Positions 32,462-39,918 of a DNA stretch of 40,266 nucleotides are shown piece after piece. A model generated the notes under the pieces. That model saw only the letters and a program-made list of their open reading frames with translations, was not told the origin of the DNA and made no database searches. How positions within the stretch are numbered: the first letter of the stretch is position 1; each line of letters opens with the position of its first letter. The position numbers were made by a program, and so were the translations under genes. This stretch comes from Paenibacillus_AK sp041641375 (GTDB lineage Bacteria; Bacillota; Bacilli; Paenibacillales; YIM-B00363), in the NCBI GenBank assembly GCA_041641375.1, contig JBEPYM010000014.1, positions 1 through 40,266 of the forward strand. The letters run 5' to 3'.

Positions 32462-34360
32462 ATGGGTGCAGGTGTGACGAATACATTCGAGAGTTTAGGA
32501 ATTCGCAAGCGATTCCATGATGCTTTACACAAACAAGGCGTATTAACGCCAACCCCGATTCAACAGGAAACGATCCCTCTGCTCTTATCCGGTCAGGACG
32601 TAATCGCACAGGCGCAGACGGGAACCGGCAAGACACTGGCGTTTGTCCTGCCGATGCTGGAAATTGTGAACCCTGAACAGCCGTATATTCAGGCTTTGAT
32701 ATTAGCGCCTACGCGCGAGCTGGCGATTCAAATTTCAGCGCAGCTGCAAGCACTCGCTCCTGTAGTCGGAGCAGGCGTGCTTGCCGTATACGGCGGCCAG
32801 GATGTTGAAGCGCAGAGCCGCAAGCTGGCAGGCCGCACCCACATCATTGTGGCAACGCCGGGACGGCTGCTTGACCACGTTCGCCGAGGCACCGTCAGGC
32901 TGTCGAACGTCAAGCAGTTGGTGCTGGATGAGGCTGATCAGATGCTCCATATGGGCTTTCTCCAGGAGGTCGAATCCGTACTCGCAGAGCTTCCGGGTTC
33001 GAAGCAAACGATGCTGTTCTCCGCAACAATTCCTTCGCCCATTCGCAAGCTTGCGGCTGCATATATGCGTCAGCCCGTTACGGTTCGCATCAAACCGGAA
33101 GCAGTGACCGTGGAAGAAATTCGCCAAGTCGCCGTAGAAACGACCGACCGCGCCAAGTTTGACACGCTGGTCGGGCTTGTACGCGAGCATCAGCCGTATT
33201 TGGCGGTGTTGTTTTGCCGTACCAAGATCCGCGCGAAGCGTTTGACGGAACAGCTTGCGGCTGAAGGCTTTGAGGTGGACGAGCTGCACGGCGATTTGAC
33301 GCAGGCGAAACGGGAGGCGGTCATGAAGCGGTTTCGCGACGCCAAGCTGCAGCTGCTCGTCGCCACTGATGTAGCTGCCCGAGGCATTGATGTCGAAGGA
33401 GTAACGCACGTATACAATTACGATATCCCTCACGACCTGGAAAGCTACATTCACCGGATCGGTCGAACCGGACGCGCAGGAAGCAAAGGAATGGCAGTCA
33501 CCTTGTTTTCGCCGCGCGACCGTCCATATTTGCAGCTTATTGAACGCGGCATCGGAATGCCGATCGAGCATCGCAGCGAAAGAGCTGCGCCTGCAGGGCG
33601 CCCCCGCAGTGTCGCCGAGGGTGCAGGCTACGTCAAGGGAAAAGCAGGCGCTGGTCCTTCTGGCGGACGCCGTTCTGAAGGACGTAACGAAGCGCCGCAA
33701 GGCCGTTCCTCCCGCGGGAGAAGCCAAGGAGGCCGGGCAGCCAACGACGAACGGAACTCGTCCGATCGCCGCTCCGGTACTCGCCGATCGGAGGATCGTG
33801 TCGGCAAGTCGGTCCGGACAGCAGGTCGATTCACAGCTGAAGGATCGAATGTCCCAGGGCGTCCCTCGAGACCGGATTCCCGCCCTGCAGATGGTCGCGG
33901 CGCAAGGTCGGATTCTCGCCCTGCAGAAGGACGCGGTGCAAGGCCGGATTCCCGCCCTGCAGAAGGACGCGGCGCAAGGTCGGATTCCCGCTCTGAAGGC
34001 GGACGCGGTGCAAGGCCGGATTCCCGCTCTGAAGGCGGACGCGGTGCAAGGCCGGATTCTCGTTCTGCAGGCGGACGCGGCGCAAGGCCGGATTCCCGCC
34101 CTGCAGATGGACGCGGCGCAAGGTCGGATTCCCGCCCTACAGATGGACGCGGCGCAAGGTCGGATTCTCGCCCTGCAGAAGGACGCGGCGCTAGGCCGGA
34201 TTCCCGCCCTGAAGGCGGACGCGGTGCAAGGCCGGATTCCCGTTCTGCAGGCGGACGCGGCGCAAGGCCGTCTTCTGCCCTAGGCACACGAAGCACGAGC
34301 AGCTCTCGCGGTCCAGGCGCACCAGGGTCCGGTACGAAGCCGCAACGCCGCCGGCCGTAA
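32462..34360 (+). CDS. DEAD-box RNA helicase with Arg/Gly-rich repeat tail
   Basis: 632 residues from the ATG at 32462; an in-frame TTG at 32435 and GTG at 32474 are alternatives, and none has an ideal ribosome site. The helicase core (about 10-370) has the Q motif TPTPIQQETIP, Walker A AQTGTGKT, PTRELA, TPGRLLDH, VLDEADQM, SAT, RGIDVEGVTHV and HRIGRTGRAG, all intact, so it is an ATP-dependent RNA remodelling enzyme of the CshA/DeaD type. After residue 370 the chain becomes low-complexity and very basic: first RS/RG-rich, then eleven 12-residue repeats DSRPA(D/E)GRGAR(S/P), residues 472-603. Such tails bind RNA non-specifically and can drive condensation. It converges on an RluA gene across a shared terminator. 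Confidence 0.93.
   Translation: MGAGVTNTFESLGIRKRFHDALHKQGVLTPTPIQQETIPLLLSGQDVIAQAQTGTGKTLAFVLPMLEIVNPEQPYIQALILAPTRELAIQISAQLQALAPVVGAGVLAVYGGQDVEAQSRKLAGRTHIIVATPGRLLDHVRRGTVRLSNVKQLVLDEADQMLHMGFLQEVESVLAELPGSKQTMLFSATIPSPIRKLAAAYMRQPVTVRIKPEAVTVEEIRQVAVETTDRAKFDTLVGLVREHQPYLAVLFCRTKIRAKRLTEQLAAEGFEVDELHGDLTQAKREAVMKRFRDAKLQLLVATDVAARGIDVEGVTHVYNYDIPHDLESYIHRIGRTGRAGSKGMAVTLFSPRDRPYLQLIERGIGMPIEHRSERAAPAGRPRSVAEGAGYVKGKAGAGPSGGRRSEGRNEAPQGRSSRGRSQGGRAANDERNSSDRRSGTRRSEDRVGKSVRTAGRFTAEGSNVPGRPSRPDSRPADGRGARSDSRPAEGRGARPDSRPAEGRGARSDSRSEGGRGARPDSRSEGGRGARPDSRSAGGRGARPDSRPADGRGARSDSRPTDGRGARSDSRPAEGRGARPDSRPEGGRGARPDSRSAGGRGARPSSALGTRSTSSSRGPGAPGSGTKPQRRRP
33875..34270 (+). repeat. Eleven tandem 36-bp repeats inside the helicase gene
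   Basis: Eleven in-frame units of exactly 36 bases encode DSRPADGRGARS and variants (PA/PT/SE/SA/PE at positions 4-5, D/E/G at 6, S/P at 12). Units differ from each other at a few bases, and variant types recur out of order, as expected for repeated slippage or unequal exchange. Because 36 is divisible by three, all six frames tend to stay open across the array, producing spurious long ORFs on both strands. Confidence 0.95.
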
Positions 34361-34376
34361 CCCAAATTAACGAACG

Positions 34377-34427
34377 AAAAAACCATGCCTACACGCGTGC
34401 CTATCGCGTTCGGCATGGTTTTTATTT
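34377..34427. terminator. Bidirectional terminator between helicase and RluA genes
   Basis: AAAAAACCATGCC (34377-34389) pairs with GGCATGGTTTTT (34412-34423), with an inner ACGCG/CGCGT stem. A-runs and T-runs flank it on both sides. The RluA stop codon (34422-34424) lies within its tail. Confidence 0.92.
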
Positions 34428-35549
34428 CATCTCGTCACGCAGCTTATCCAGCAGCCTGCCCATATCCTCGGGCAGCGGCGCGCGAACCGTCATTCGTTCC
34501 CCGCTCAGCGGATGAACCCATACGAGCTTCTCTCCATGAAGCGCCTGTCGGCTGATGTACCTTCTATTGCCGCCGTACATGCCGTCTCCCGCAAGCGGGT
34601 GGCCGAGATGCGCCATATGCACCCGAATCTGATGGGTGCGGCCTGTCTCCAGCTGCAGCCTTACAAGCGTATGCTCGCCAAATCGTTCGACCACCTGATA
34701 GCGGGTAATCGCCTGCTCCCCCGTCTCGTTCACTCTTCGCCTCGTCGAATGATGGCGGTCCTGACCGATCGGAGCGTCTACCACACCGCGGTCTTGCTCC
34801 ACGAGCCCCTCCACTACCGCCAAGTATACCCGTTCGATTCGCTTGCTCCGCATTGCTTCATCAAACACATAATGCGCAAGCTCATTTTTGGCATACAGGA
34901 CAGGTCCGGTCGTCTCCTTGTCCAAGCGGTGAATGTGGCGGACGCGTACCGGCTGGTTCGTCATGTCGTAATAGGCGGCAACCGCATGCGCAAGCGTCCC
35001 CCTCTGACCGGCAACACTCGGGTGTACCTCATAACCCGCGGGTTTGTTCACAACAAGCGTAAAATCATCCTCATACAGGATGTTCAATTCCATCCAATCA
35101 GGAGGAAACTCCGGCTTCTCTAACGGAAACAACCGCAGCCGCAACATATTGCCCTGCTTGTCCGCTCCTTTGGCTGCAAACAGCTTGCCGGCAATTTTGG
35201 CAGGCATCTCAACCTGCTTCATGATATGGTGCAGCTGAAGGCCAGCGTAGCTCTCCGGCAGCCGCACCTCAAACCACTCGCCTTTGCGGCGACCGCTCCG
35301 GATCGGAATGGCCGGACCTCGCGGCTCAACCCTGGGCTTGTTTCCGCTCTCCTCCGAGTCTCTCCATCTGCCGCCAGACCGTCCTTCAACCGCCGATTTG
35401 CCTTCCATTCGGTTTGCTTTGCCGCGCCCGGATGTGCCACGACCGGAAGATCCGCGTCCTCCATGCACAGCGCCCGACTTGCTAGTAATGGAACCGCCGC
35501 CGCCGTCTCTGCCTCTTCCCTTGCCTTTCCCTCTCGAATCTGCCCTCAT
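34422..35549 (-). CDS. RluA-family pseudouridine synthase with basic Gly/Arg-rich N-terminus
   Basis: 375 residues from the ATG at 35547-35549. A longer reading to 35858 would run antisense across the small plus-strand gene and is rejected. The first 90 residues are low-complexity, rich in Gly, Arg, Lys and Ser (GKGKGRGRDGGGG, RGSSGRGTSGRGK). A weak S4-like segment (about 95-150) follows, then the catalytic domain: ILYEDDFTLVVNKPAGYEVHP, HRLDKETTGPVLYAK with the catalytic Asp, and GRTHQIRVHM. It should modify rRNA or tRNA; target unknown. The disordered basic leader is not part of the usual RluA layout and resembles the helicase tail in character. The ribosome site is weak (GGCGGTG). Confidence 0.9.
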   Translation of the reverse strand: MRADSRGKGKGRGRDGGGGSITSKSGAVHGGRGSSGRGTSGRGKANRMEGKSAVEGRSGGRWRDSEESGNKPRVEPRGPAIPIRSGRRKGEWFEVRLPESYAGLQLHHIMKQVEMPAKIAGKLFAAKGADKQGNMLRLRLFPLEKPEFPPDWMELNILYEDDFTLVVNKPAGYEVHPSVAGQRGTLAHAVAAYYDMTNQPVRVRHIHRLDKETTGPVLYAKNELAHYVFDEAMRSKRIERVYLAVVEGLVEQDRGVVDAPIGQDRHHSTRRRVNETGEQAITRYQVVERFGEHTLVRLQLETGRTHQIRVHMAHLGHPLAGDGMYGGNRRYISRQALHGEKLVWVHPLSGERMTVRAPLPEDMGRLLDKLRDEMK

Positions 35550-35636
35550 TGTGACACCGCCGTTAGTGAAATTGAACTGCAGGATTGTACATGGTATGAT
35601 GACGAGAGTATATGGGAACAGAAAGGGTGTCCATCT

Positions 35637-35849
35637 GTGGGTCTCGTCGATATTACGTATGTAACCGGTACATTCATAGCAGTCAGTATGCTGTTTATGC
35701 TCGTTATTTTTTCCTTGCTCAGCTTCGCCTTCGTTTCCTGGTTTCAACAGCGCAGACGTCGAGCCCTGCTCAGCGTGATCTGGGCGGTCGTGTCCGGCTT
35801 TGCCTTCTATCTGGTGCTGGTGAACGGACTCATGTATGAGATGAAGTAA
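35637..35849 (+). CDS. Small two-helix membrane protein
   Basis: 70 residues from a GTG at 35637; AAAGGGTG seven bases before it decides the start within a much longer open frame. Two hydrophobic helices (about 8-34 and 44-64) flank a basic loop WFQQRRRRALL, which by the positive-inside rule lies in the cytoplasm and places both ends outside. No family recognised. It is divergent from the RluA gene. Confidence 0.65.
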   Translation: MGLVDITYVTGTFIAVSMLFMLVIFSLLSFAFVSWFQQRRRRALLSVIWAVVSGFAFYLVLVNGLMYEMK

Positions 35850-35861
35850 TGGAGCCAAAAG

Positions 35862-35907
35862 AAGCGACCCGGCCTCGGCAGCATGCCGGTCAGCCGGGTT
35901 GTTCGCT
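35862..35907. terminator. Bidirectional terminator
   Basis: ACCCGGC (35867-35873) pairs with GCCGGGT (35893-35899), with an inner CGGC/GCCG stem. T-rich tracts follow on both strands (TTGTTC; CTTCTTTT). It serves the small membrane protein gene (+) and the gene at 35906 (-). Confidence 0.7.
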
Positions 35908-36421
35908 ACAGCGTCCCAAGGTCTTCCTTGTCCTCCAGCGCATAGTCGAAATCCTCGATATCATAAATTTCGACCGGAACCTCCGCTTCAATCACCTTGT
36001 CGGTAAACTCGACCTGATCGGTCACAATCGGAGCTTGAACTCGCAACGATGTCAGCAATATTTCCGTCTCAACCGGATCAAACAGCTCGCCGTACTGAGC
36101 ACTCTCGTATGCATTCATTACGACAAAGCTGACGTTATCCCCTGCGAGCAGCGGGGCGCTCATCCGCCAAGGCACCTGAAGTGCGCGCTCCAGCTTCTTC
36201 TTGTTGAATGGGTCTTCAAAGAACCGAATCAGCTCCTTGATCCGATCCCGAACATACCGGTCCTCGACCGGATCCGGCATAACAGGGTCATCCCCCTCCT
36301 GAAGCTCGTACAATTCCATAATGGTCGAATAAGGAAAAATATATTCCACAGGTCGGTTCGGCTGCATCAACTGTCCGTATATCGCTACCAGAACCGCCTC
36401 TATCACAAAGCGGCGCTGCAT
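35906..36421 (-). CDS. Conserved hypothetical protein
   Basis: 171 residues, acidic, soluble, family not recognised with certainty. It starts MQRRFVIEAVLVAIYGQLM, continues with EYIFPYSTIMELYEL and a helical centre (RYVRDRIKELIRFFEDP), and ends in an acidic tail YDIEDFDYALEDKED. GGGGGA seven bases upstream supports the start. It lies 21 bases after the Lin0512-like gene on the same strand, so the two are probably co-transcribed. Confidence 0.7.
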   Translation of the reverse strand: MQRRFVIEAVLVAIYGQLMQPNRPVEYIFPYSTIMELYELQEGDDPVMPDPVEDRYVRDRIKELIRFFEDPFNKKKLERALQVPWRMSAPLLAGDNVSFVVMNAYESAQYGELFDPVETEILLTSLRVQAPIVTDQVEFTDKVIEAEVPVEIYDIEDFDYALEDKEDLGTL

Positions 36422-36442
36422 ACTAATTCCCCCAGTACCAAG

Positions 36443-36802
36443 TTAATACCCTACCTCAACAGCCGCAATCACGACATAGAGCTGATCGTTGCGGTCATGC
36501 TTATCCGGCAGAACGACACCGCTTGTCGTCATCATACCGCCCTTCGTCACCTCTACAGTGACCTTACCATACGGCAGAACCTCCCGAATTCGATCCACAT
36601 CCACCTTCTCCAGATCGCACGGCACCGCGAGCTTGACATGCACCTTCATATTGTGGATGCTGCTATTGGGCAACACGGAACGCAATCCCGGCATCGAGTT
36701 ATGATGAATCGCATTCTGTACGGCACGTACGGAGGCTTTCGTCACGTCTTGGCCGTGCAAATCCGTCCCCATTCCCAATTGCACAAAAAATAGCGTTTCC
36801 AT
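36443..36802 (-). CDS. Lin0512 family protein
   Basis: 119 residues, the usual length. FFVQLGMGTDLHGQDVTKASVRAVQNAIHHNS at the N-terminus is split by the family hallmark GMGTDLHGQDVTKA (10-23); HVKLAVPCDLEKVD and VEVTKGGMMTTSG follow. This matches the Lin0512/TIGR02058 family, as I remember it. The function is unknown; conserved Asp/His suggest a ligand or metal site. GGGGGA lies upstream of the ATG. Confidence 0.85.
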   Translation of the reverse strand: METLFFVQLGMGTDLHGQDVTKASVRAVQNAIHHNSMPGLRSVLPNSSIHNMKVHVKLAVPCDLEKVDVDRIREVLPYGKVTVEVTKGGMMTTSGVVLPDKHDRNDQLYVVIAAVEVGY

Positions 36803-36857
36803 ACGGCTCCCCCTTCGATTCGGTCTTACGCTATCTTATCCCTTTGCCACACAAAAA

Positions 36858-37535
36858 TCAATGAGCAACTGGTCCATTTTCGCCAAGAAAATGTGCAATC
36901 TCCTCAAATACAAGATTCGCTTCCTCGTCCAGACAAATCATATGCCGGGAACGTGGAAACAGGCGAAGTCTGCGCTCCGCACGCAGCGATCGGTAGATAT
37001 AGCGGGCGCTCAGCGGATGAACAACCTGATCCAATTCCCCTTGGACGATCAGAGTAGGAACTTCGATGCTGCGAAACTCCCGCTTCAGCTCCCGTACCAA
37101 GCCTGCAAACTGCAGCATGGAGGGCAGCGGTGTCGATTGCTTGCGCAAATAATAAGACAGCTCCTTCTCTTTCGCCCTTCGCCATAGATCCCTCATGAGA
37201 CGCATCGGACTCACATAGATCACAGCAGCATTCAACAGAACAAGCCGCGAGACCGGATAACGGTTGGCCGCATACGCAGCCAGCAGCCCGCCCATGGAGA
37301 AGCCAACGATCTGGAACGAGCCATATGTCTCCGCAATAAGCCGCGATTCCCGGACAACCGCTTCCAGCCATTGTTTTCGGTGAATTCCCCTAAGCAGCTG
37401 CATCGGACCGCCATGTCCCGGAAGCGTCGGCAATCGGCAAATCCAGCCTTTCGATTCCAGATAGGAGGCCAACGTCTTCAACTCGTGAGGAGTACCTGTA
37501 AAACCATGAATCAGCATGCACACCTTGGACATCAT
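36858..37535 (-). CDS. Alpha/beta hydrolase, carboxylesterase (Est30-like)
   Basis: 225 residues. HGFTGTPHEL (10-19) gives the oxyanion region, GFSMGG near 78-83 the nucleophile Ser, GELDQVVHP (Asp near 169) and RHMICLD (His near 198) complete the triad. Length and the HGFTG-x-P start match bacterial monoacylglycerol lipase/Est30-type carboxylesterases, which cleave short to medium acyl esters in the cytosol. GGAGG ten bases upstream of the first of two ATGs supports the start. Confidence 0.85.
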   Translation of the reverse strand: MMSKVCMLIHGFTGTPHELKTLASYLESKGWICRLPTLPGHGGPMQLLRGIHRKQWLEAVVRESRLIAETYGSFQIVGFSMGGLLAAYAANRYPVSRLVLLNAAVIYVSPMRLMRDLWRRAKEKELSYYLRKQSTPLPSMLQFAGLVRELKREFRSIEVPTLIVQGELDQVVHPLSARYIYRSLRAERRLRLFPRSRHMICLDEEANLVFEEIAHFLGENGPVAH

Positions 37536-37621
37536 TTCGAAGCTTCCTCCAATCTTGGGCTTTTGTCACGGGATAAAATATGGTACATTAATTTGCAAAT
37601 ACGACGAGGGGTTGACAAAGG

Positions 37622-38110
37622 TTGGAAAGCGAAAATTGGTTCGAGCGATTTCGCCTTGCAGACAGCGAACAAACGCGTGAGGCGTTGAAGCTGGACGTAG
37701 AGCGAGTCGGGTATTATGCGTATTTTGAATTACTGGAACACTTTCGTAAATGGTTGAGGCAGTATGAAGACCACGAAATCGAGGAATGCAGCAGGCTCAT
37801 CCAGTTAGGACGAGAGCTGTTTCCCGAAATCATTCGTCTGAGTCCTTCCTGGCAGCGCATCTGGGATGAGCTGGAGGAGCTCGCCGGTCACAAAAATCGT
37901 GTCCTGCAGCAAACAGCTGCTTCCGACCGCGAGGGCGAGTGGCAGATCGTTATGGACAATCCATACACCAATCAGAATGTCGCCTGTTATCCTTCCTTAT
38001 CCTTTCTCGAAGCAGCTTACTTGTTCGGCTATTTCCGCCCGGGACTGGAGAAGAACGAATACATTCGACTGCAAAAAATACATAACGCCGTTGTCGAATA
38101 CGGAGATTAA
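37622..38110 (+). CDS. Conserved hypothetical protein
   Basis: 162 residues from a TTG, with GAGGGG ten bases upstream. It is acidic and largely helical (RFRLADSEQTREALKLDVE, then YFELLEHFRKWLRQYEDHE), ending with NQNVACYPSLSFLEAAYLFGYF, a semi-hydrophobic stretch too polar for a membrane helix. No family recognised. It is a single-gene unit closed by a strong terminator. Confidence 0.7.
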   Translation: MESENWFERFRLADSEQTREALKLDVERVGYYAYFELLEHFRKWLRQYEDHEIEECSRLIQLGRELFPEIIRLSPSWQRIWDELEELAGHKNRVLQQTAASDREGEWQIVMDNPYTNQNVACYPSLSFLEAAYLFGYFRPGLEKNEYIRLQKIHNAVVEYGD

Positions 38111-38127
38111 TCCAATCCAGACATTGC

Positions 38128-38151
38128 AGCTCCCTGCTGGGAGCTTTTTTT
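38128..38151 (+). terminator. Intrinsic terminator
   Basis: The stem AGCTCCC/GGGAGCT with a four-base loop is followed by seven T. It ends the unit at 37622-38110. Confidence 0.9.
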
Positions 38152-38254
38152 AATCTGCGCATATTTTACCTTATCGTCATCCAAACTATGTAAGTCAAGA
38201 GATTGTACCTGACGACAGCTCGTTCACCTTTTCCTCGGAGGCATCGATATCGAA

Positions 38255-39319
38255 ATGGCGTTTATTATCGCGGCAGGGACCTCGGTTCCCCGGCATGCTG
38301 CCAGGCAATCGGAAGTTAAGGAACAAGTACAGCGAATGTTTCACGGGCGGCTTCCACACCTGGACAAGCTGATTCGCGTGTTCGACAACAGCGGCATCGA
38401 TACCCGTTATTTTTGCGAGCCTCTCGAACGATATAACGCGCCTTTCTCCATCGAGGAGTCGCATCAATTGTATGTGCGTCATGCTGTCGAGCTTGCACGC
38501 GAAGCCGTCGAACAGTGCTTGGAGCGTGCTTCGCTCAAGGCGGAGCAGGTCGACCATATCATCGTTGTTTCCACCACCGGGGTGGCGACGCCAAGCATTG
38601 ATGCCCGCTTGTTCGGCGTCCTTCCCTTTCGAAGCAATACGAAGCGGACTCCGATCTGGGGACTTGGCTGCGCAGGCGGCGCGGCCGGAATCTCTCGAGC
38701 ATTTGAATATGTGCGGGCATTCCCCGAGCATCGCTGCCTGGTCGTTGCAGTCGAGCTGTGCAGCCTGACCTTCATTCCGGGCGATCTGACCAAGAGCAAC
38801 CTGGTTGCCTCCTGTCTATTCGGAGATGGCGCTGCAGCCGTGCTCCTTGTCGGCGAGAGGGTACACGGCTCTTCCAGGGGGCTTCATGTGCTTGACACCT
38901 TAAGCACGCTGTGGCCGGATTCGCTCGATGTCATGGGCTGGGAGATGACGAACGAAGGCATGAAGGTCGTATTCTCCCGTGATATTCCGGCAATCGTGCT
39001 GCAGGAGATGGACGGAATCGTACGCTCGCTCGTTCAGCGCAGCGGTCTGACGCCCTCGGACATCCGCCACTACATCCTTCATCCCGGGGGAGCGAAGGTG
39101 CTGGCTGCATACGAGGAGGCGCTTGGCCTTTCAGACGGTAGGGAACGATTCGCCGCAGCTTTCGAAGTGCTGCAAAATTACGGAAATATGTCATCCGCGA
39201 CGGTTTATTTTGTATTAGAGCGAATGCTGCGGACTATGGCAGGTATTCCAGGTTACGGCATCATCGGGGCGCTCGGGCCTGGCTTCAGCTCCGAGGTCCT
39301 ACTGGTCGAAAATCAGTAA
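38255..39319 (+). CDS. bpsA: Type III polyketide synthase (BpsA-like)
   Basis: 354 residues, a little shorter than most members. The chalcone-synthase-like thiolase fold carries the catalytic Cys139 (WGLGCAGGAAG), His276 (YILHPGGAKVL) and Asn311 (NYGNMSSAT), so the triad is complete. In B. subtilis BpsA condenses long-chain acyl-CoA with malonyl-CoA to triketide alkylpyrones, and the next gene product methylates them; the same pair is present here. GGAGG lies 13 bases before the ATG, a wide spacing. The gene leads a plus-strand unit with the methyltransferase and a mutase gene. Confidence 0.93.
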   Translation: MAFIIAAGTSVPRHAARQSEVKEQVQRMFHGRLPHLDKLIRVFDNSGIDTRYFCEPLERYNAPFSIEESHQLYVRHAVELAREAVEQCLERASLKAEQVDHIIVVSTTGVATPSIDARLFGVLPFRSNTKRTPIWGLGCAGGAAGISRAFEYVRAFPEHRCLVVAVELCSLTFIPGDLTKSNLVASCLFGDGAAAVLLVGERVHGSSRGLHVLDTLSTLWPDSLDVMGWEMTNEGMKVVFSRDIPAIVLQEMDGIVRSLVQRSGLTPSDIRHYILHPGGAKVLAAYEEALGLSDGRERFAAAFEVLQNYGNMSSATVYFVLERMLRTMAGIPGYGIIGALGPGFSSEVLLVENQ

Positions 39320-39345
39320 ACGGTTCACAAAAGGAGATGCGAGCT

Positions 39346-39918
39346 TTGCAAGGAAATGTGTGGTTTTTTGGCATTGTGATGCTGATCGTCATCGTTCAGC
39401 GCCTCCTCGAGCTGCGCTATGCAGCCGCCAATGCACGCAGGCTGACAGCGATGGGCGGGTATGAGGTCGGGGCTTCGCACTATCGCTTTTTCCTTATCTT
39501 GCACACCCTGTTCTTTATCAGTCTGATCGCAGAAGCGTCATGGCGGGGCTTTGCCCTTCCGACCTGGTGGCCAATCCCCTTCACCGTCTTCGCCGCCGCC
39601 CAAGCCGCCCGGGTATGGTGCATTCGCTCGCTCGGAGTGTATTGGAACACGCGGATTTTTGTCATGCCTGCTATGAAGCTCGTGAAAAAAGGTCCCTACC
39701 GGTTCCTAAAGCATCCTAACTATGCAACGGTAACACTTGAGCTTGCTGCGCTGCCGCTTGTGTTTCACGCCTTTGATACCGCGCTGTGGGCCGCGATATG
39801 CAACTATGCGCTGCTTCGTTATCGAATTCGAGTGGAAGAAGCGGCGTTGACGGAAGCAGCGACACAGCAATCACAGCGGCAAGAGAGTGGCAATCATGTC
39901 GATACAGCGTTATCCTGA
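39346..39918 (+). CDS. bpsB: Isoprenylcysteine-methyltransferase-like membrane protein (BpsB-like)
   Basis: 190 residues from a TTG at 39346. An ATG at 39337 is in frame, but the ribosome site AAGGAG touches it directly, while its distance to the TTG is nine bases. About four hydrophobic helices are visible (first near 5-20), followed by the ICMT signature VKKGPYRFLKHPNYATVTLELAAL, split as GPYRFLKHPNY (S-adenosylmethionine binding) and a final helix. B. subtilis BpsB (YpbQ) methylates the alkylpyrones made by BpsA; the 26-base distance to the synthase supports the same role. The C-terminal 20 residues are polar and overlap the next gene. Confidence 0.88.
   Translation: MQGNVWFFGIVMLIVIVQRLLELRYAAANARRLTAMGGYEVGASHYRFFLILHTLFFISLIAEASWRGFALPTWWPIPFTVFAAAQAARVWCIRSLGVYWNTRIFVMPAMKLVKKGPYRFLKHPNYATVTLELAALPLVFHAFDTALWAAICNYALLRYRIRVEEAALTEAATQQSQRQESGNHVDTALS

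Noticed and set aside
33875..34270. Regular 36-base repeats resembling a CRISPR array.
   Set aside because: The units are head-to-tail with no spacers, in frame within a protein-coding gene, and no cas gene is present.
33540..34416. Long open frames on both strands across the helicase repeat region (247 and 262 codons).
   Set aside because: They arise because the 36-base repeat keeps every frame open; neither has a ribosome site or family features, and the helicase frame explains the region.
35550..35858. A 103-codon N-terminal extension of the RluA-family gene at 34422.
   Set aside because: It runs antisense through the plus-strand small membrane protein gene, shows no family similarity, and an internal ATG at 35549 starts the plausible protein.
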